This document shows positions 42,204 to 54,104 of a stretch of 60,000 nt of DNA, in pieces (positions within the stretch are counted from its first letter, which is position 1; each line of letters opens with the position of its first letter). Both the position numbers and the translations under genes were made by a program. The notes under the pieces are model-generated. The model did no database searches. It worked only from the letters and a program-made list of their open reading frames with translations, and was not told where the DNA came from. Source of the stretch: Symsagittifera roscoffensis (taxonomy: Eukaryota; Xenacoelomorpha; Acoela; Convolutidae); the NCBI RefSeq assembly GCF_963678635.1, contig NC_087064.1, positions 77,163,718 to 77,223,717 of the forward strand, read 5' to 3'.

Positions 42204-44470
42204 TCCAAATGTTCATTTCAAAATCTGCTATTTTCAATTTTAGTTTGTTCTGGTTTTCTGCAATTTCTCTGCAGATACTTTTTGCAAATCTTTTTCTTTA
42301 GTTTTTTCTGTTGGTGGTATTCTCTAACGGGTCTGTTGATTTTGCAAAGTTTCGCTGTCACTTTTCGTTGCCCAACAACATTCCATTTTGCCCAGCCTAG
42401 AGATAGTTTTTTTTGCAATCAAAACATATGCTCCTTCATATATGTGCAAAATATCTGCTCAATTAGTAATCCAACTTAGAATTGCTAGCATTTTGCAATC
42501 TAAGCAATTGGGTTGGGTAATTGCCTCAGGGTAAAATTGAATAAGGGCTTTGACTTTCAAATAAAAAACTAAATTTAAAATTTGAACCAAATAAATGGGT
42601 AAGCCAATCGCCAACACAGGCGTTAATAATGTTTTTCATGGAAAAATTAGTCTAGTTTGCATGACAATTTTTATGACAATCGGACGATGTGAACAAAGTT
42701 ACGATGAAACATGAATTGTGATTAAATTTACTTTTAAACACATTTGTTTTTCATACGTTGCATTTTTCATACGTTTCTAATCACAAACGCCTTTTATCAA
42801 AATAAAAGGCAAAATAACTGTATGAAGAGAAAGTTTGGAGAAGAACGTAACCTTCTGGACTTTAACATGACATTCGGGTTGGAAAACATAAAAAAGAACA
42901 AATTATTTTCGCAATTCCACGGTGAAATCACTTAATGGCTCATAGAAAATTGTAAGACAAAAAAAAATCGAAAAGATTACTTAAGGGTATTATCAGAAAA
43001 AAAAACATAAAGGGCTCAAATGCTGTTTTCTCTTTTCTCTGAGGAAACTGAATAAATTAGATTCTGAGGACTCATTCACATCAAGCACGTCACCCAACAC
43101 CATAAAAAAACCAAAAATGTAGATGCGGTTCCTCCCCCCTCATGTGTGTAGGTGCTGGTGGTTGTGGTGGGGTGGAATTTTAGATGCGAGATACACATCT
43201 GGGAATGTTTTCTCAATTATAAAAATCTGGATGTTTTGGCAAAGCTCATTTTCGAAAACAGATTCAGAGAAATTTCTAATCATTTGCAATGATTCCTATA
43301 TCCCCATGTATATGATAAGCTTGTTTGGACATGAGATTGCCAAAAAAATTGACAGTTGATGAAAGAAAATGTGAAACAAAGAAAACTGTGACAACATTTT
43401 CAAAACATTTAAAATGTTCGAATCTTAAATATGAGGCTTCTATTTTTGCATATTACTCACTATAATCTTGCAATTATTTGTGAGATTTTTTTGTAAAAAA
43501 AACTTCAAGAAAAAAAAAACAAATATAAAAAACTAAAGCAGACCCGAAGACCAAATTTCTCCCCCCCCTTTCAGTCAAATGCGGCACGTTTTGCCGTTGT
43601 TAATTTTACTGGCACATTTTTCTCCCCACACATTTTGCCCCATAGCTTAGGCCTGAATAGTCTGCATGTCAAGTTTCTTGACAATCGGATAATGTGAACA
43701 AAAAATACGGAGAAGTTTGAATTAAGATAAAATTAATTTGTAAACCCATTTGTTCTTCATACTACGAACGCATTTTGTCAAAATAACAAATAAAATAACT
43801 GAAAAATTTGGAAAAAAAAACCTAAACTTCTGGACTGTAACATGACCTTCGGTCTGGGGTCCATAAAGAGGCCAAATTAGTTCCACAATTCCATAGAGAA
43901 GTCACGTATTGGCTCATAGAAATTCGTAAGAGGAGAATAATCCACAAGAAACTTAATGCGTTTTATCGGAAAAAAAAGACTGTAAAAGGCTCAGATGCTG
44001 TGTTCTTTCGTCTCTGAGGAGACTGAATAAATTGGACTCTGAGGACTCGACAAGCACGTCACGGTCACAATAAAACCCAATAATGGAGATGCAACTCCTC
44101 TCCCTCTCATGTGTGTGGTTGGTAGTGGCTGTGATGTGGGTGGGGGGGGGGGGGGGGAAGCTGCAGATACGAGATGCACAAACCGGAATGTTTTCTCAAT
44201 TATACACACCTGGGTATTTTGCCAAGAGTCAGAGGAGTTACTGATTTTTTCAATGAATCCCATTTACAAGATCAGCTTAAATTTTCAAAATTATGCATGC
44301 GTTGACATGTGATTTCTAAAAATATAGACAGCTGATGTTCTGAAAAAGTAAAAAAAAATTGGTAGAAATTTTGTTTAAAACGATGAAAAATTGTTTAAAG
44401 CTGTCATGTCTGAGAATTTTTTTTTCGAATATTTCAAAGGTTCGAATCACAAATATAAGGCCTCTTAGAT
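42204..44470 (+). repeat. 2.27 kb tandem unit, copy 2
   Basis: Matches copy 1 at an offset of 2,262 bp, becoming 2,272 bp after a 10 bp insertion near 42700 (TTACGATGAAACATG against ATGTG). Differences are a few substitutions and homopolymer lengths; the G run is 9 in copy 1 (41871-41879) and 16 here (44142-44157). The right edge is TATAATACT at 44480 where the left copy joins TCCAAAT. Confidence 0.92.
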
Positions 44471-44650
44471 GATATAATACTCACTGTATTCTGGTGATTG
44501 TTTGTGGGACCTTTGTTTTCGTAGGAAGAAAAATGTTTTGAAAAAACTAAAACAGACCCGAAGAATTCCTACCCGTTTTCACTGGAATGCGGAACGTTTC
44601 GCCCTTCATAATAATAATGGCACAATTTTCCCCACAGACATTATAGCATT
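44471..44650 (+). repeat. Partial fifth array piece (linker L)
   Basis: After module B of copy 2 comes TACTCACTGTATTCTGG, then AAACAGACCCGAAGAA, ATGCGGAACGTTTCGCC and TGGCACAATTTTCCCCAC. These match the linker L at 41176-41370 with clear divergence. The array was therefore once at least A-L-B-L, before the recent duplication. Confidence 0.7.
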
Positions 44651-45589
44651 TTGTGTGTAAAATATTAGAGGCAAAACGTGTGAGGGTCGAATTGTGCTAC
44701 TAATTTAAGAGGTGTGAAATGTGTGTAGACCCTTTCAATGGTCGGAACAAAAAATCGAGGGATCCGGTTCTGTAGCAGTGTAAAAAAATTGTGCGTACTT
44801 TGAATGCTCGGAGCATTTGATTGATTGACCATTTGTTTATTGAGTGTTTTTTGAAGATTCTTTGTTACCTTTGATAAATCTTTTAGATAATTCTAGGCAA
44901 GATTTCCAAAATGAATGGACCTGGGTTGATTATAGCTGACCCAAAAAAAAACATGTTTTAAAGCATCTGTGTTTCTGCGTTGTCCATCTTTGGGGCTAAC
45001 TGGTTGAAATCTGTGGAACTGAACTATCCAATAGTCGGTCTAAGCCATGAAACAAATGTTTACTGAAAACCGATCGCGTTTAACACAATTGGGTCTCTCA
45101 ATCGGTGAAATTTATAACTAAATTTACAATTACTTTTGAGCAGAAAACTGTTTTTTAACTTGCAAAGTTTCGAAGGGAACATTTTACAGTGTAAGACTAT
45201 CATATGAATTCAATTTTCAGCTGCAAAGTATAATTGAGAGTTAGCTCATCAATGAATTAAAAAACTGGAAATGCCTTGACAATATCAAACGGACTTTTAC
45301 CTTCATCATCGTGAAAACCTAGAAAATCAGTCTTCTAATTGCCATTTTTCACAAATGAATCAGCATTCGGAGGTGGCTGGATTGGAAGAAAGGACACAGA
45401 CACCCCAGATTAGTGACATTTTCATCACCACCTACAAAGTGCCCAAGCAAACATTAAGGTTTATTATCGAAACAAAAAGGTTTATTTGATACAGAAGTAT
45501 AAATCGCATTTCATTACCAAACAAATTAGGAACATTTATAACTATACCAGTGCCACTATACGGGGTTTCAGCCTTAGAAATTAACACAA
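44651..45589. other. No gene recognised
   Basis: AT-rich, no repeat or coding signal noticed. Confidence 0.45.
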
Positions 45590-45979
45590 ACCCTACTTAG
45601 GGATTCGACCCCCTGCCGACCCAAAGGGTCCCCCTTGATACTTTTTCAGAAATCCATTTTTGGCCGACCGACCCTAAAATTTTTCTAAAGGCGCCTTTGG
45701 CGCCAATATATACTAAGTTTGAGGGGTAGCGCGCGCCAAAAAAAAACCCGATTTTTTTGTCAACATTTTTCAAAAAGTGCCCAAAAACGGCTTTTTTGAC
45801 TGTTTTTTCAAAAATTTGCCTGTGGCGCAGAAAATTTTGACAAAAAATAGGGGCAAAACAGTGCTTTGGTAGAGCTCGAAAAATCAATTTGGTCGGAACT
45901 AAAAAAAAAAGGTCGTCAAAATTTTGGAAATTTTTTTGAAAATCCGCACCCCCTCGAGAAAATCCTAGATCCGTTCCTG
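45590..45979 (+). mobile_element. hAT-like MITE, copy 3
   Basis: Shares GATTCGACCCCCTGCCGACCC, AAAGGCGCCTTTGGCGCC, GTCAACATTTTTCAAAAAGTGCC and CTCGAGAAAATCCTAGATCC with the copies at 20716 and 32151. The right end CCGTTCCTG is intact, the left end eroded, and no TSD is clear. The minus-strand frame across it is not coding. Confidence 0.7.
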
Positions 45980-48065
45980 AGTGAAACAGTTTAATTTCAA
46001 GGCTCTAGGAAAAAACTTTGTTGATTGGGGCTATATGTCATCAAATCAGCTGGTGGCAATTTTTTTCCATCGGAAAATTGTAGTATTTGACAAATTTTGA
46101 GGAAATCGAATTTTTCGTTATGTTTGATCTGTGAAAAGCGGGTGTTATCATATTTCTGGCTTTTGATAAAGTATTATACGTTTTAATTGCGCAGAGTCTA
46201 GAAACTTTATCGGTCATTTTCGTCGACCAGGAAAGGTGTCATTTTTGTAATAAAATCATCTGATATGTTTGCTATTGTTCAAATTAGTTTTGTTTTTATT
46301 TTTTTGAGGATAAATTAAGAATAATCTCTCCAGGTTTCCTTCTCTCCGGTTCCAGAAACTGGTTCAAATTTGAAAATTAAAAGGGCCACTTTCCATCAGA
46401 ATTTATTAGTTTTTTAATTCATTTTTTAATTTATTCATTTTTTAATTTATTAGGTTTATTTCTTACACATTTCATGATCCCCATTTTTTCCAGATTGTAA
46501 AGTCAAGCCCCATTTTGTCTCAATTAGGCATGCAGCATGATGAAACTAAGAAAAAACTTAACCAGACGCAAATCATATCAATGATACAACGAAACTAATT
46601 GCAACAATCATCGGCTTTTTAAAAAAACTAATAAAAAAGTTTAAAAGGACGCTACACTCGAAATGTGCCTTTATAAACAATCAATTTTTGTTTTTCAACT
46701 TCTATAAAAACCCAATTTCTCTAACAGTGACTTAAATAACTTGGAGTAAAAAATTTTTTAAAACTTTTTTTAGAAAAAAATTAAGAGAAAAATATTAGAG
46801 CGAAACAAAATTGGCACAACACGTCAGCAGATAAATAGCACCTGCACATTAGTACTCACAAGCTTCGTCTCACTGTGAATTGTTCTGCCTGCACCCTCAA
46901 ATACAAACAAAAAACTGAGGAAAAAAACAAAATCGACAATTGCAATTTAAAGGTTTTTTTTTTGACATATCATTCGGCCCACACCAATAACTTTTTGTGG
47001 TACCTGGTTTCGCGTTGTTTCGTGAGTAAAGACAAAGTTTCTCTCTCAGAACACAAAAATCAATCGAAGAATGAACACTGCGGGAGCTCCTAGTGATAAA
47101 GGAGCAATCGAATGATGAAAAAGTGTTACTAATCAATCAGAAACGATTATTCAAAAAAAGAAATTGCGATAAAAAGCAATGGAGCTTTCAATTCAAAACT
47201 GACTGAAAAATTATTTAGCAGATCTCTTTAAGAAAACGCTTGGTTGTTATCAGTAGTGATATCGGTTTTTCGCTTAAAGCATCCAGCGACTAAAATCTTG
47301 TGGCAATATTTCATTTTTCTGATTGGCTGAAAAATTTTATCATTCGCGCTTACCATTGTGAGAATAGCCCCTTCTGCAAAAATAACCCAGTTTTCTGCAA
47401 AATAACCCTCAGAAGATAGAAGCTTGTTACGGTTTTACTATTCTGATTAGCTGAAAACTTTTATTCTTTAGTCAGTCTTACCAATATAAGAAAAACCCTG
47501 CAAAAAACTCATTTAAAAACATTTTTTTTAAAAACAAAAACAAATGCAAAAAACATCTTATGTTGTCAACCGTTCGTAAAATAAAAAGTAATTTTTGGTC
47601 GTTTTGCACAAAATTGACGACTTGGATGTGACCCTGTTATTCCTGCAAATAGAAAATGCAAAAATGTCAGATATGCGGAGGCATGAGCGCAGATCGTTAT
47701 AGGTCAAAGAAGATAACAAAATATTACAAAAATGAAGAATGAAAACTGAAAACAAATTTTGTGGAAAAACGAAGACTTCGTTTCATTTTTGAAAAATTGT
47801 TGATAACTTTCCGCGGTGGGAAAAAATTATGCGAAGGCTAGTGACGTCTGTTGATTGAGTTAAAATATCAGTCAAATCAGTTAAAATCTTCCACTTTTTA
47901 ATTTTACTTACATTGCTCTTTTATAAATAATTGAAAACTCCAGCTTAGAAAGAAGTTATCCCTATATCCCTTCTACATTTTTGATAGTTTATCAAAAACA
48001 TAGGCGCTACGCGCAATACACCGAAGGCATAGAAACTGAAGCAAAAACCAAACAACTTGAACAAC
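45980..48065. other. No gene recognised
   Basis: Contains a decayed direct repeat at about 47316-47375 and 47440-47500 (CTGATTGGCTGAAAA/CTGATTAGCTGAAAA, then CTTACCA-T-TGAGAA). Short frames near 46875-47136 on both strands have no motif. Confidence 0.4.
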
Positions 48066-48335
48066 TAATAATTGAAGAATAACAGTTCTAGAACAAAAAA
48101 TCGTACTAATACATGTATACACCAAAATTTTGCTATATCGAGAAAGAGCCTGAAATAACAGTTCTAGAACTAAAAATCGTACTAACACATGTATAGGTTA
48201 AATTTTTGATATATCAACGAAGATCATAAAATAACACTTCTAGAACTAAAAATCGTACTAACACATGTATACACCAAAATTTTACTATATTGACAAAGGG
48301 CCTGAAATAACAGTTCGTGAGCTAAAAATCGTATA
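48066..48335 (+). repeat. 76 bp tandem array, about 3.5 copies
   Basis: AATAACAGTTCTAGAAC and its variants recur with a T at 48080, 48156, 48232 and 48308, exactly 76 bp apart. Each unit includes AAAAATCGTACTAA and CACATGTATA. It abuts the TAAA-rich satellite. Confidence 0.93.
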
Positions 48336-49340
48336 TATAAAAAAATAAATCAATACATAAATAAATAAATACATAAATAAATAAATAAATAAATAAATAA
48401 TTAAACGCAAAACTGAAATGTACAAATAATTAAATTAACATGAAAAAATATATATCTCATGAACAAATAACCAAACAAACAGACCCATAATATAAATAAA
48501 TGAAAATAAATGAATTAAATAAATACACATACATAAATAATAAAAGCAAAACTAAATGAAAGAAAGAATAATTAAATAAATATAGAAATAAATATCAACA
48601 AATAAACAAAACACACCTGATAAATAAATAAGCAATAAAAAAATAAATCAATACATAAATAAATAAATAAATACATAAATGATAACATAAATAAATAAAT
48701 ATATAAATAAATAAAAGCAAAAGTGAAATGTACAAATAATTAAATAGACATGAAAAAATATATATGAACAAATAACCAAACAAACAGACCCATAATATGA
48801 ATAAATGAAAATAAATAAATGAAATAAATACACATACATAAATAATAAAAGCAAAACTAAATGAAAGAAAGAATAATTAAAAAAATATAGAAATAAATAT
48901 CAACAAATAAACAAAACACACCTGATAAATAAATAAGCAGTAAAAAAATAAATCAATACATAAATAAATAAATAAATACATAAATAAATACATAAATAAA
49001 TAAATAAATAAATAAATAAAAGCAAAAGTGAAATGTACAAATAATTAAATAGACATGAAAAAATATATATGAACAAATAACCAAACAAACAGACCCATAA
49101 TATAAATAAATGAAAATAAATAAATTAAATAAATACACACGCAGAAATAATAAAAGCAAAACTAAATGAAAGAAAGAATAATTAAATAAATAAACAAAAC
49201 ACGTGATAAAAATAAACAAAAATAAATATGTACATACATAAATTATAAATAAATATAAGCAAACTAAACATAATTAAATAAATAGAAGAACAGATAATTA
49301 AATAAATAAAGATGAACAAATAAAGAAACAAACATACGCA
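48336..49340 (+). repeat. TAAA-rich higher-order satellite
   Basis: (TAAA)n and close variants over about 1 kb. A larger unit is superimposed: GAAATGTACAAATAATTAAA recurs at 48415, 48725 and 49030 (310 and 305 bp), with AACCAAACAAACAGACCCAT and ACACACCTGATAAATAAATA in each. Minus-strand frames rich in Phe/Tyr/Ile/Leu are read-through of this repeat. Confidence 0.93.
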
Positions 49341-49916
49341 ATCACGTGACATAGCGCGATATAGTCCAGCCCACATGATAATTGATAACTGTGGACGTTA
49401 TTTGTCGACACTTGACAACAGACAACATTAAAAAAAAACCCGTTACACGATACCATAACACCTTGACTAAAGTCTGCGGTGTAAAAACCTATCTAATAGC
49501 TATGCTTTTCTGTAAAAAAACTAAAGGACAACTGAAAACAAAATTTAGTGCTTTCAAATCGAGCGACATAAAATTTAGAGAGAAGAAGGGGGAAAAGCAT
49601 TCCTTTTTTGAGTTAAGACGATTTATTTAAAACGGATTTTTTTGCAAGGCGTACTAGGTGTTCAGCTTAAAACGGAGAATCGCTGTTGTGCCCTGGCTCA
49701 AGAATTTCTTGCATTTTTTCTGGCTGGGTACTGTTACCTCAACCTGGAGCAACGAACACGCACTATGCTGGGCCGCGAACATCCGACCTTTCTATTGAGA
49801 GGCAGAGACGGAACCACTTCAAAACCGCGCCCCGTTTCAACGACGACCGCATGATAATTCAAACTTTATACAAAAAAATGTTACTTCAATAGGTAAATGT
49901 GGCATCATGGAACCAG
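49341..49916. other. No gene recognised
   Basis: Overlapping frames at 49642-49892 are somewhat less AT-rich, but I recognise no protein. Confidence 0.4.
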
Positions 49917-50279
49917 TTCAAATATGTTATATCCAATTATACTCCTGATAACTATCACTGTGAAATTCTTAGAACTAACCAATCATGATCCATGACTAAA
50001 AGTTACAATAATTTGTAAAGCTGAAACTATTAATAGTTTAAGCCAGAGAAGAATAAATTTAACTTAGAAAGCAGTTGCTCTTCCTCTCCTCTAACCTCGC
50101 AAGAATAATAGTATTTTATAGATCTATTGAGACTAGGAAATATAAGAGTAAGATTAGGATCGGTATTAGACTAAGAAGTTGCACAAATCTATCCGGCCGA
50201 AAATAAGATAGCGTGACAAACAGAGGGTGTATCCTATCCAAAATTACTCTATGAGAAAGCCACCCCGGACTTAAACTCA
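49917..50279 (-). mobile_element. Solo LTR, second copy, diverged
   Basis: On the minus strand starts TGAGTTTAAGTCC, ends ACTGGTTCCA. It shares CTCATAGAGTAATTT, CACGCTATCTTATTTTCGG, GGATAGATTTGTGCAACTTC and TTAGTCTAATACC with 3261-3628. The flanks do not give a matching short TSD. Probably an older insertion or rearranged copy. Confidence 0.58.
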
Positions 50280-51057
50280 TCAGGTGCGATCAGTGAGGCC
50301 AGATTCTTAGTTACAGTTGACTTGAACTCATTCACCACGAAATTATTTAAATTTAATAAGAACGTTCAAAACTAGTTGAAGTGGAGTTGGAGTTATGAAA
50401 AAGAATACTCATCTCTAGAACAAACCCTATTTAATGCAAATGTCTCAAAGATTGCTTGAAGTATTTTTCGACTTTAATTTGAATTTTCAACTTTTTTTGA
50501 AAGTTTGAATTCAATTTAACCTGTTTTCTAACATTTCCCTCCTTTTCACGCAGAGACAAATTTCCTATCTATTGACCCAATAATTCATCGAATCAGCGCG
50601 CATCGGTCCAATTTGGATTGATATCTAAGACTGTAAATTCAACCTATTAATTAGCCGTTAAAGATAATTTTACAATTTTAAAATCAAAAGTTAATTCATA
50701 AATACTAGGAGGTAGTTGGAACAATCATTTTCTCATTGCGGAATTATCATCAGTTAGGCATTGAATAAACACGCTTTACCAAAACTTGCCTGACTTATTG
50801 TCACAATTTTATTGCATTCGATCAAATTGTGGCGTATTCAATGATTTCGATTATAATCACCTGTTAAGAATTGCAACTAATCATTTTTAGCCAAAAAAAA
50901 ATAACGAATCGTTTTTACTTTTTGTCATTTAGCATGCAAGTTATGACTTCAGTGATAAACTTTTGAGACATGTTTGTTTGAGCTATGCAAAGAAGTTTGG
51001 TTATTAAAAAAATAAATACAAACTGTGTTGGAGTTGTTGATTGACTTCACTTAAAAC
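50280..51057. other. No gene recognised
   Basis: AT-rich, nothing identified. Confidence 0.45.
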
Positions 51058-51260
51058 AATCACAGGTGAATTATCTTATTTATATGAGCTCTTTTCATCA
51101 AAATTTTTACAGATAATTATAACTTCCATCAAATACGTGTAAATAAACATCGAAACATGATCTGAAAAACCAACGAGTTTTAATACCTTGTTTACAGAGC
51201 CGAAAACGGGAACACCAAGACTGTTGGTATCGGGGCAAAACTTTGAATGTTCCGCAGTTT
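51058..51260 (-). mobile_element. Degraded Helentron-like remnant
   Basis: ATCACAGGTGAATTATCTT followed by ATGAGCTC resembles the internal GATCACAGGTGAAATATC...TGAGCTCAGG block. At 51218-51257 CCAAGACTGTTGGTATCGGG and TTTGAATGTTCCGC resemble the hairpin end. The two parts are in an order not seen in intact copies, so they may be two old pieces. Confidence 0.35.
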
Positions 51261-52473
51261 CTGCAGTATTTTTTTAAACTTAAAACTGGTAAACATTAAA
51301 AAAAAACGTTTGATAGAATGTCCCACATTATTTCCAAACAAAATAAGCAACTTTGCAATTCAACGCAGTGATTTGGATCAATTAGCAAGTTTATAAGTAA
51401 AACAAAGCCTCTTGGACGGTTTAAAAACTTGTCAAAACCTTATCAAATTAGTGTCAAAGCTGAATGAGCTTGAAAAAGTGTCGGTGTTTCTTACCTGGAT
51501 TTTGCAGTTTCAAAATAACGGTTACTTGGCTGCCCACAACTGCGTGGCAAAACTTACACCAAATAAGCTAAAACAAGGTCGAAATTGGCCAGTTAACAAG
51601 TTCCGGTTGAAAGTGACCGTCTAGGTAAGATTCAATTAAGGGAAAACATCCTTTCAAATTCCCTGTTTCAAGGAGTCGTTTTGAATACCTATAAACTGTA
51701 TTGAGTATACAGGAAAAGGAAGTTAAGCTGATTAAAGCGGCCTTAAATTCGCTTTTGTTTTCTCAATGAAAACAGACATTTACGTACAAAACTGCGTTTG
51801 ACTAACTGCTGTATAAGAATGCGGACGAGTGCTTAGACAAATCTTGCTTCTCTTCAGGCAAAAGGCCAAATAAATTGATGATTTATGCATATTACCGGTT
51901 CTCTAATAAAAACCATATTTGGCCTCCAATTAGTAAACATTTGACGAATAGGGATGGCGGTTATTTCAAGTTGAAATTCTTATTGTCACCCAATTCAAAA
52001 ATTCAACTATGTAACTCAAACTGACCAATTATACGTAAGAAATAGTACCAATTGAGGACCAAGTTACCCCCTCAGCCCTTAAGCGTTGTAGCGGAAAAAT
52101 CGTAAATTGGAGCAATATTTTAATTTCCAGCCTATCACAATTGAGTAACTTATCCGTCGCGCCAAGTAATTTTGATTCATGTTTCATAGTGCTGTAGAGG
52201 ATTTTATCTTGGCCATTTTCAGGTAGAACAATAATTTGATCCCAAATTGCTTTTAACAACTTGGTATTTAAAGATCTTGGGCAATGTACAAGAAAGAAAA
52301 CAATCACCAGTATAAGCAGATTCTAAAAAAACTTACTAGCGTAGTAACTACAAACCAGGGGTGTGAAAAAACGTATCAACGAAAGATATTTTGGTGTCGA
52401 TAGATTATCTGATAATCGCGATTATCGTAATCCTGTATTTCTGTATTAGTGATCGCGATCCGAGAAACCACAC
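51261..52473. other. 5' flank of the Gypsy element
   Basis: No gene recognised. A 70-codon frame at 51412-51624 and one at 52029-52307 (minus) have no motif. Confidence 0.4.
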
Positions 52474-52826
52474 TGTTAAAAGTGATATATTTCCTAGTGA
52501 CCGATTAACCTTTGAGTTTATACTTAACCACGATCAAGTTTAATTGATACCTGCCAAAAGCGCAACGGCTTTTGGTAGATCTGAACATCGATCATTAATC
52601 TTTAGTGGTACGTAACCAATTCTGTTAACTGAAACTAATTCTTAATTCAACCTTTTTACTCTGTCTATTAGTTTAGCATAACTTCACCCTTTAGTCTTTT
52701 AATCTAGTCTTAGATAAAAGCCTACTATCTTAATAGTAGGGATCTTAACCTATCGTGTTTTAAACTAGTCTTAGTTTAAGTTATCTGAATAAAACCATTC
52801 TACTGTTTTATTCTAATTTTTTAACA
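52474..52826 (+). repeat. Gypsy 5' LTR
   Basis: Starts TGTTAAAAG, ends TTTTTTAACA, so its ends are themselves inverse. Contains AATAAA at 52788 and two perfect 8 bp stem-loops: CCAAAAGC/GCTTTTGG (52554-52575) and CCTACTAT/ATAGTAGG (52721-52740). Both are kept in the 3' LTR. Confidence 0.88.
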
Positions 52827-52851
52827 TGGCGCAACCAACAGGATTTTTAAC
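52827..52851 (+). promoter_or_regulatory. Primer-binding site region
   Basis: TGGCGCAACCAACAGG directly follows the LTR, as expected for a tRNA primer ending in GCGCCA. The sequence TTTTTAACATGGCGCA is repeated 26 bp later, where its ATG begins gag. This small duplication could confuse the LTR boundary, but the 3' LTR confirms 52826. Confidence 0.6.
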
Positions 52852-53760
52852 ATGGCGCAGTCAAATGAGTCGAACCTAAGAGGACTCGAGTTTTCTGGAA
52901 TAACACATCGAGTGAAAATCAACACGACTGGGAAAAATGGTCAGAAAAGTTCCAATTAACAATTATCGCTAAAGGTTCAGAGGATATCGAAGACGTAATC
53001 AAACCTCCGATAAGGAACGAACTAACATATCCTATCGCCGAACCAACGGGATCCTCCGATGACCAGTCCCGCCGGGCAGAAATAGACGAACGTCACCGAT
53101 TAGCCATTCAAGCCTACAACGAAGATATGAGAAGGAGAAAGGCAGAAGATAACGCGAAATTCATAGGAATTTAAATCGGCGACATCGACAAAAAATTAAA
53201 ATCTCAACTATACCTGGCTCTTAGAAGAGAAGGACAAAAATGCTTCTCATACAAAAATCCTGGGAAAATAATACTGGACAATAATTTTGCAGAATTTTGG
53301 GAACTACTAAAAACCACATTTACGGTATCTACAAACTTAACCTACGAGAGATATAAATTTTTCGGCCGAAGACAGAAAGATCATGAGTCACTAAAAAAGT
53401 TCTACGAAATATTATCGGAATTGGCGAAGAATTGTAAACTGGGTGATCGATTCAGTTAGAGATATCTTTATTACCAACATGCGAAACGTTAAGATCCAAA
53501 AAAACTATGCATCGAGTATTTAACAACAAAAAACGTGTTATTTTATGTACTTGCCCACGAGAAAGGCACTAAGATACACCAACAGCACCTAAAATTCCCT
53601 TTGTATAACACTGTAAAAAAACCACAATATGTAAAAAATGAACCAACTCTGAATATTGTAGAAAGTATTAGATGTCAAAATTGCGACCAACAGTTCAAGA
53701 AAGGACACCTTACCACATGCTCAGCTAGAGACAGAAAGTGTAACACGTGAGGTCGCAAAG
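52852..53760 (+). pseudogene. Gypsy gag remnant
   Basis: ATG at 52852 (MAQSNESNLRGLEFSG). A frameshift near 52910 leads to WEKWSEKFQL, a typical capsid start, and LKKFYEILSELAKNC marks the capsid end. Stops occur near 53172 and 53457. A zinc-knuckle region follows (CQNCDQQFKKGHLTTC, then KCNT and GRKGHFE), in which a TGA (53748) replaces the second Cys of the second knuckle and the last Cys is Asn. Function lost. Confidence 0.72.
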
Positions 53761-53801
53761 GACATTTCGAAGTCAACCTGAATGATTTCTTAGTTTTAGC
53801 G

Positions 53802-54104
53802 GTGGATACGAATAACCAAGTAAACGCAGTGGAAGACAAGATCGAGGGCGGAGTGAGAACCGTATTCAACCATGAGGGCCTAGAACTAAAAAAGACGTTG
53901 ATGGTATCTCTGGGAGACTTCAATCCCTATTCTACTGAAATTCAGATCGATTCAGCAAGCCCAGTTTCATTCATGAAGAAAGACCTACTTCAAGAATTGA
54001 AAATACGAGACAGATTCCTAAAGAAAGAAGCAATGGACGAGCTCACGAAGAAAGCATATCAGGGTTTCGGAAGTACAATAAACATCATCGGAAAGTCAGT
54101 GTGA
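53802..54104 (+). pseudogene. Gypsy protease remnant
   Basis: IQIDSASPVSFM holds the aspartic protease active site; the usual DTGS is DSAS here. GFGSTINIIGKSV follows as the flap-side strand. The frame closes at 54104, and 'LLGNDILTNLGI' (the usual 'llG.d.l..l') continues in the overlapping next frame, so there is a frameshift. Confidence 0.68.

Noticed and set aside
39903-42479. Repeated 104-140 codon hydrophobic frame in both array units
   Set aside because: Kept because the units are nearly identical, not from selection; composition follows T-rich DNA and no motif is present.
48595-49376. Hydrophobic minus-strand frames rich in Phe, Tyr, Ile and Leu, like membrane proteins
   Set aside because: They are translations of the TAAA satellite and its variants.
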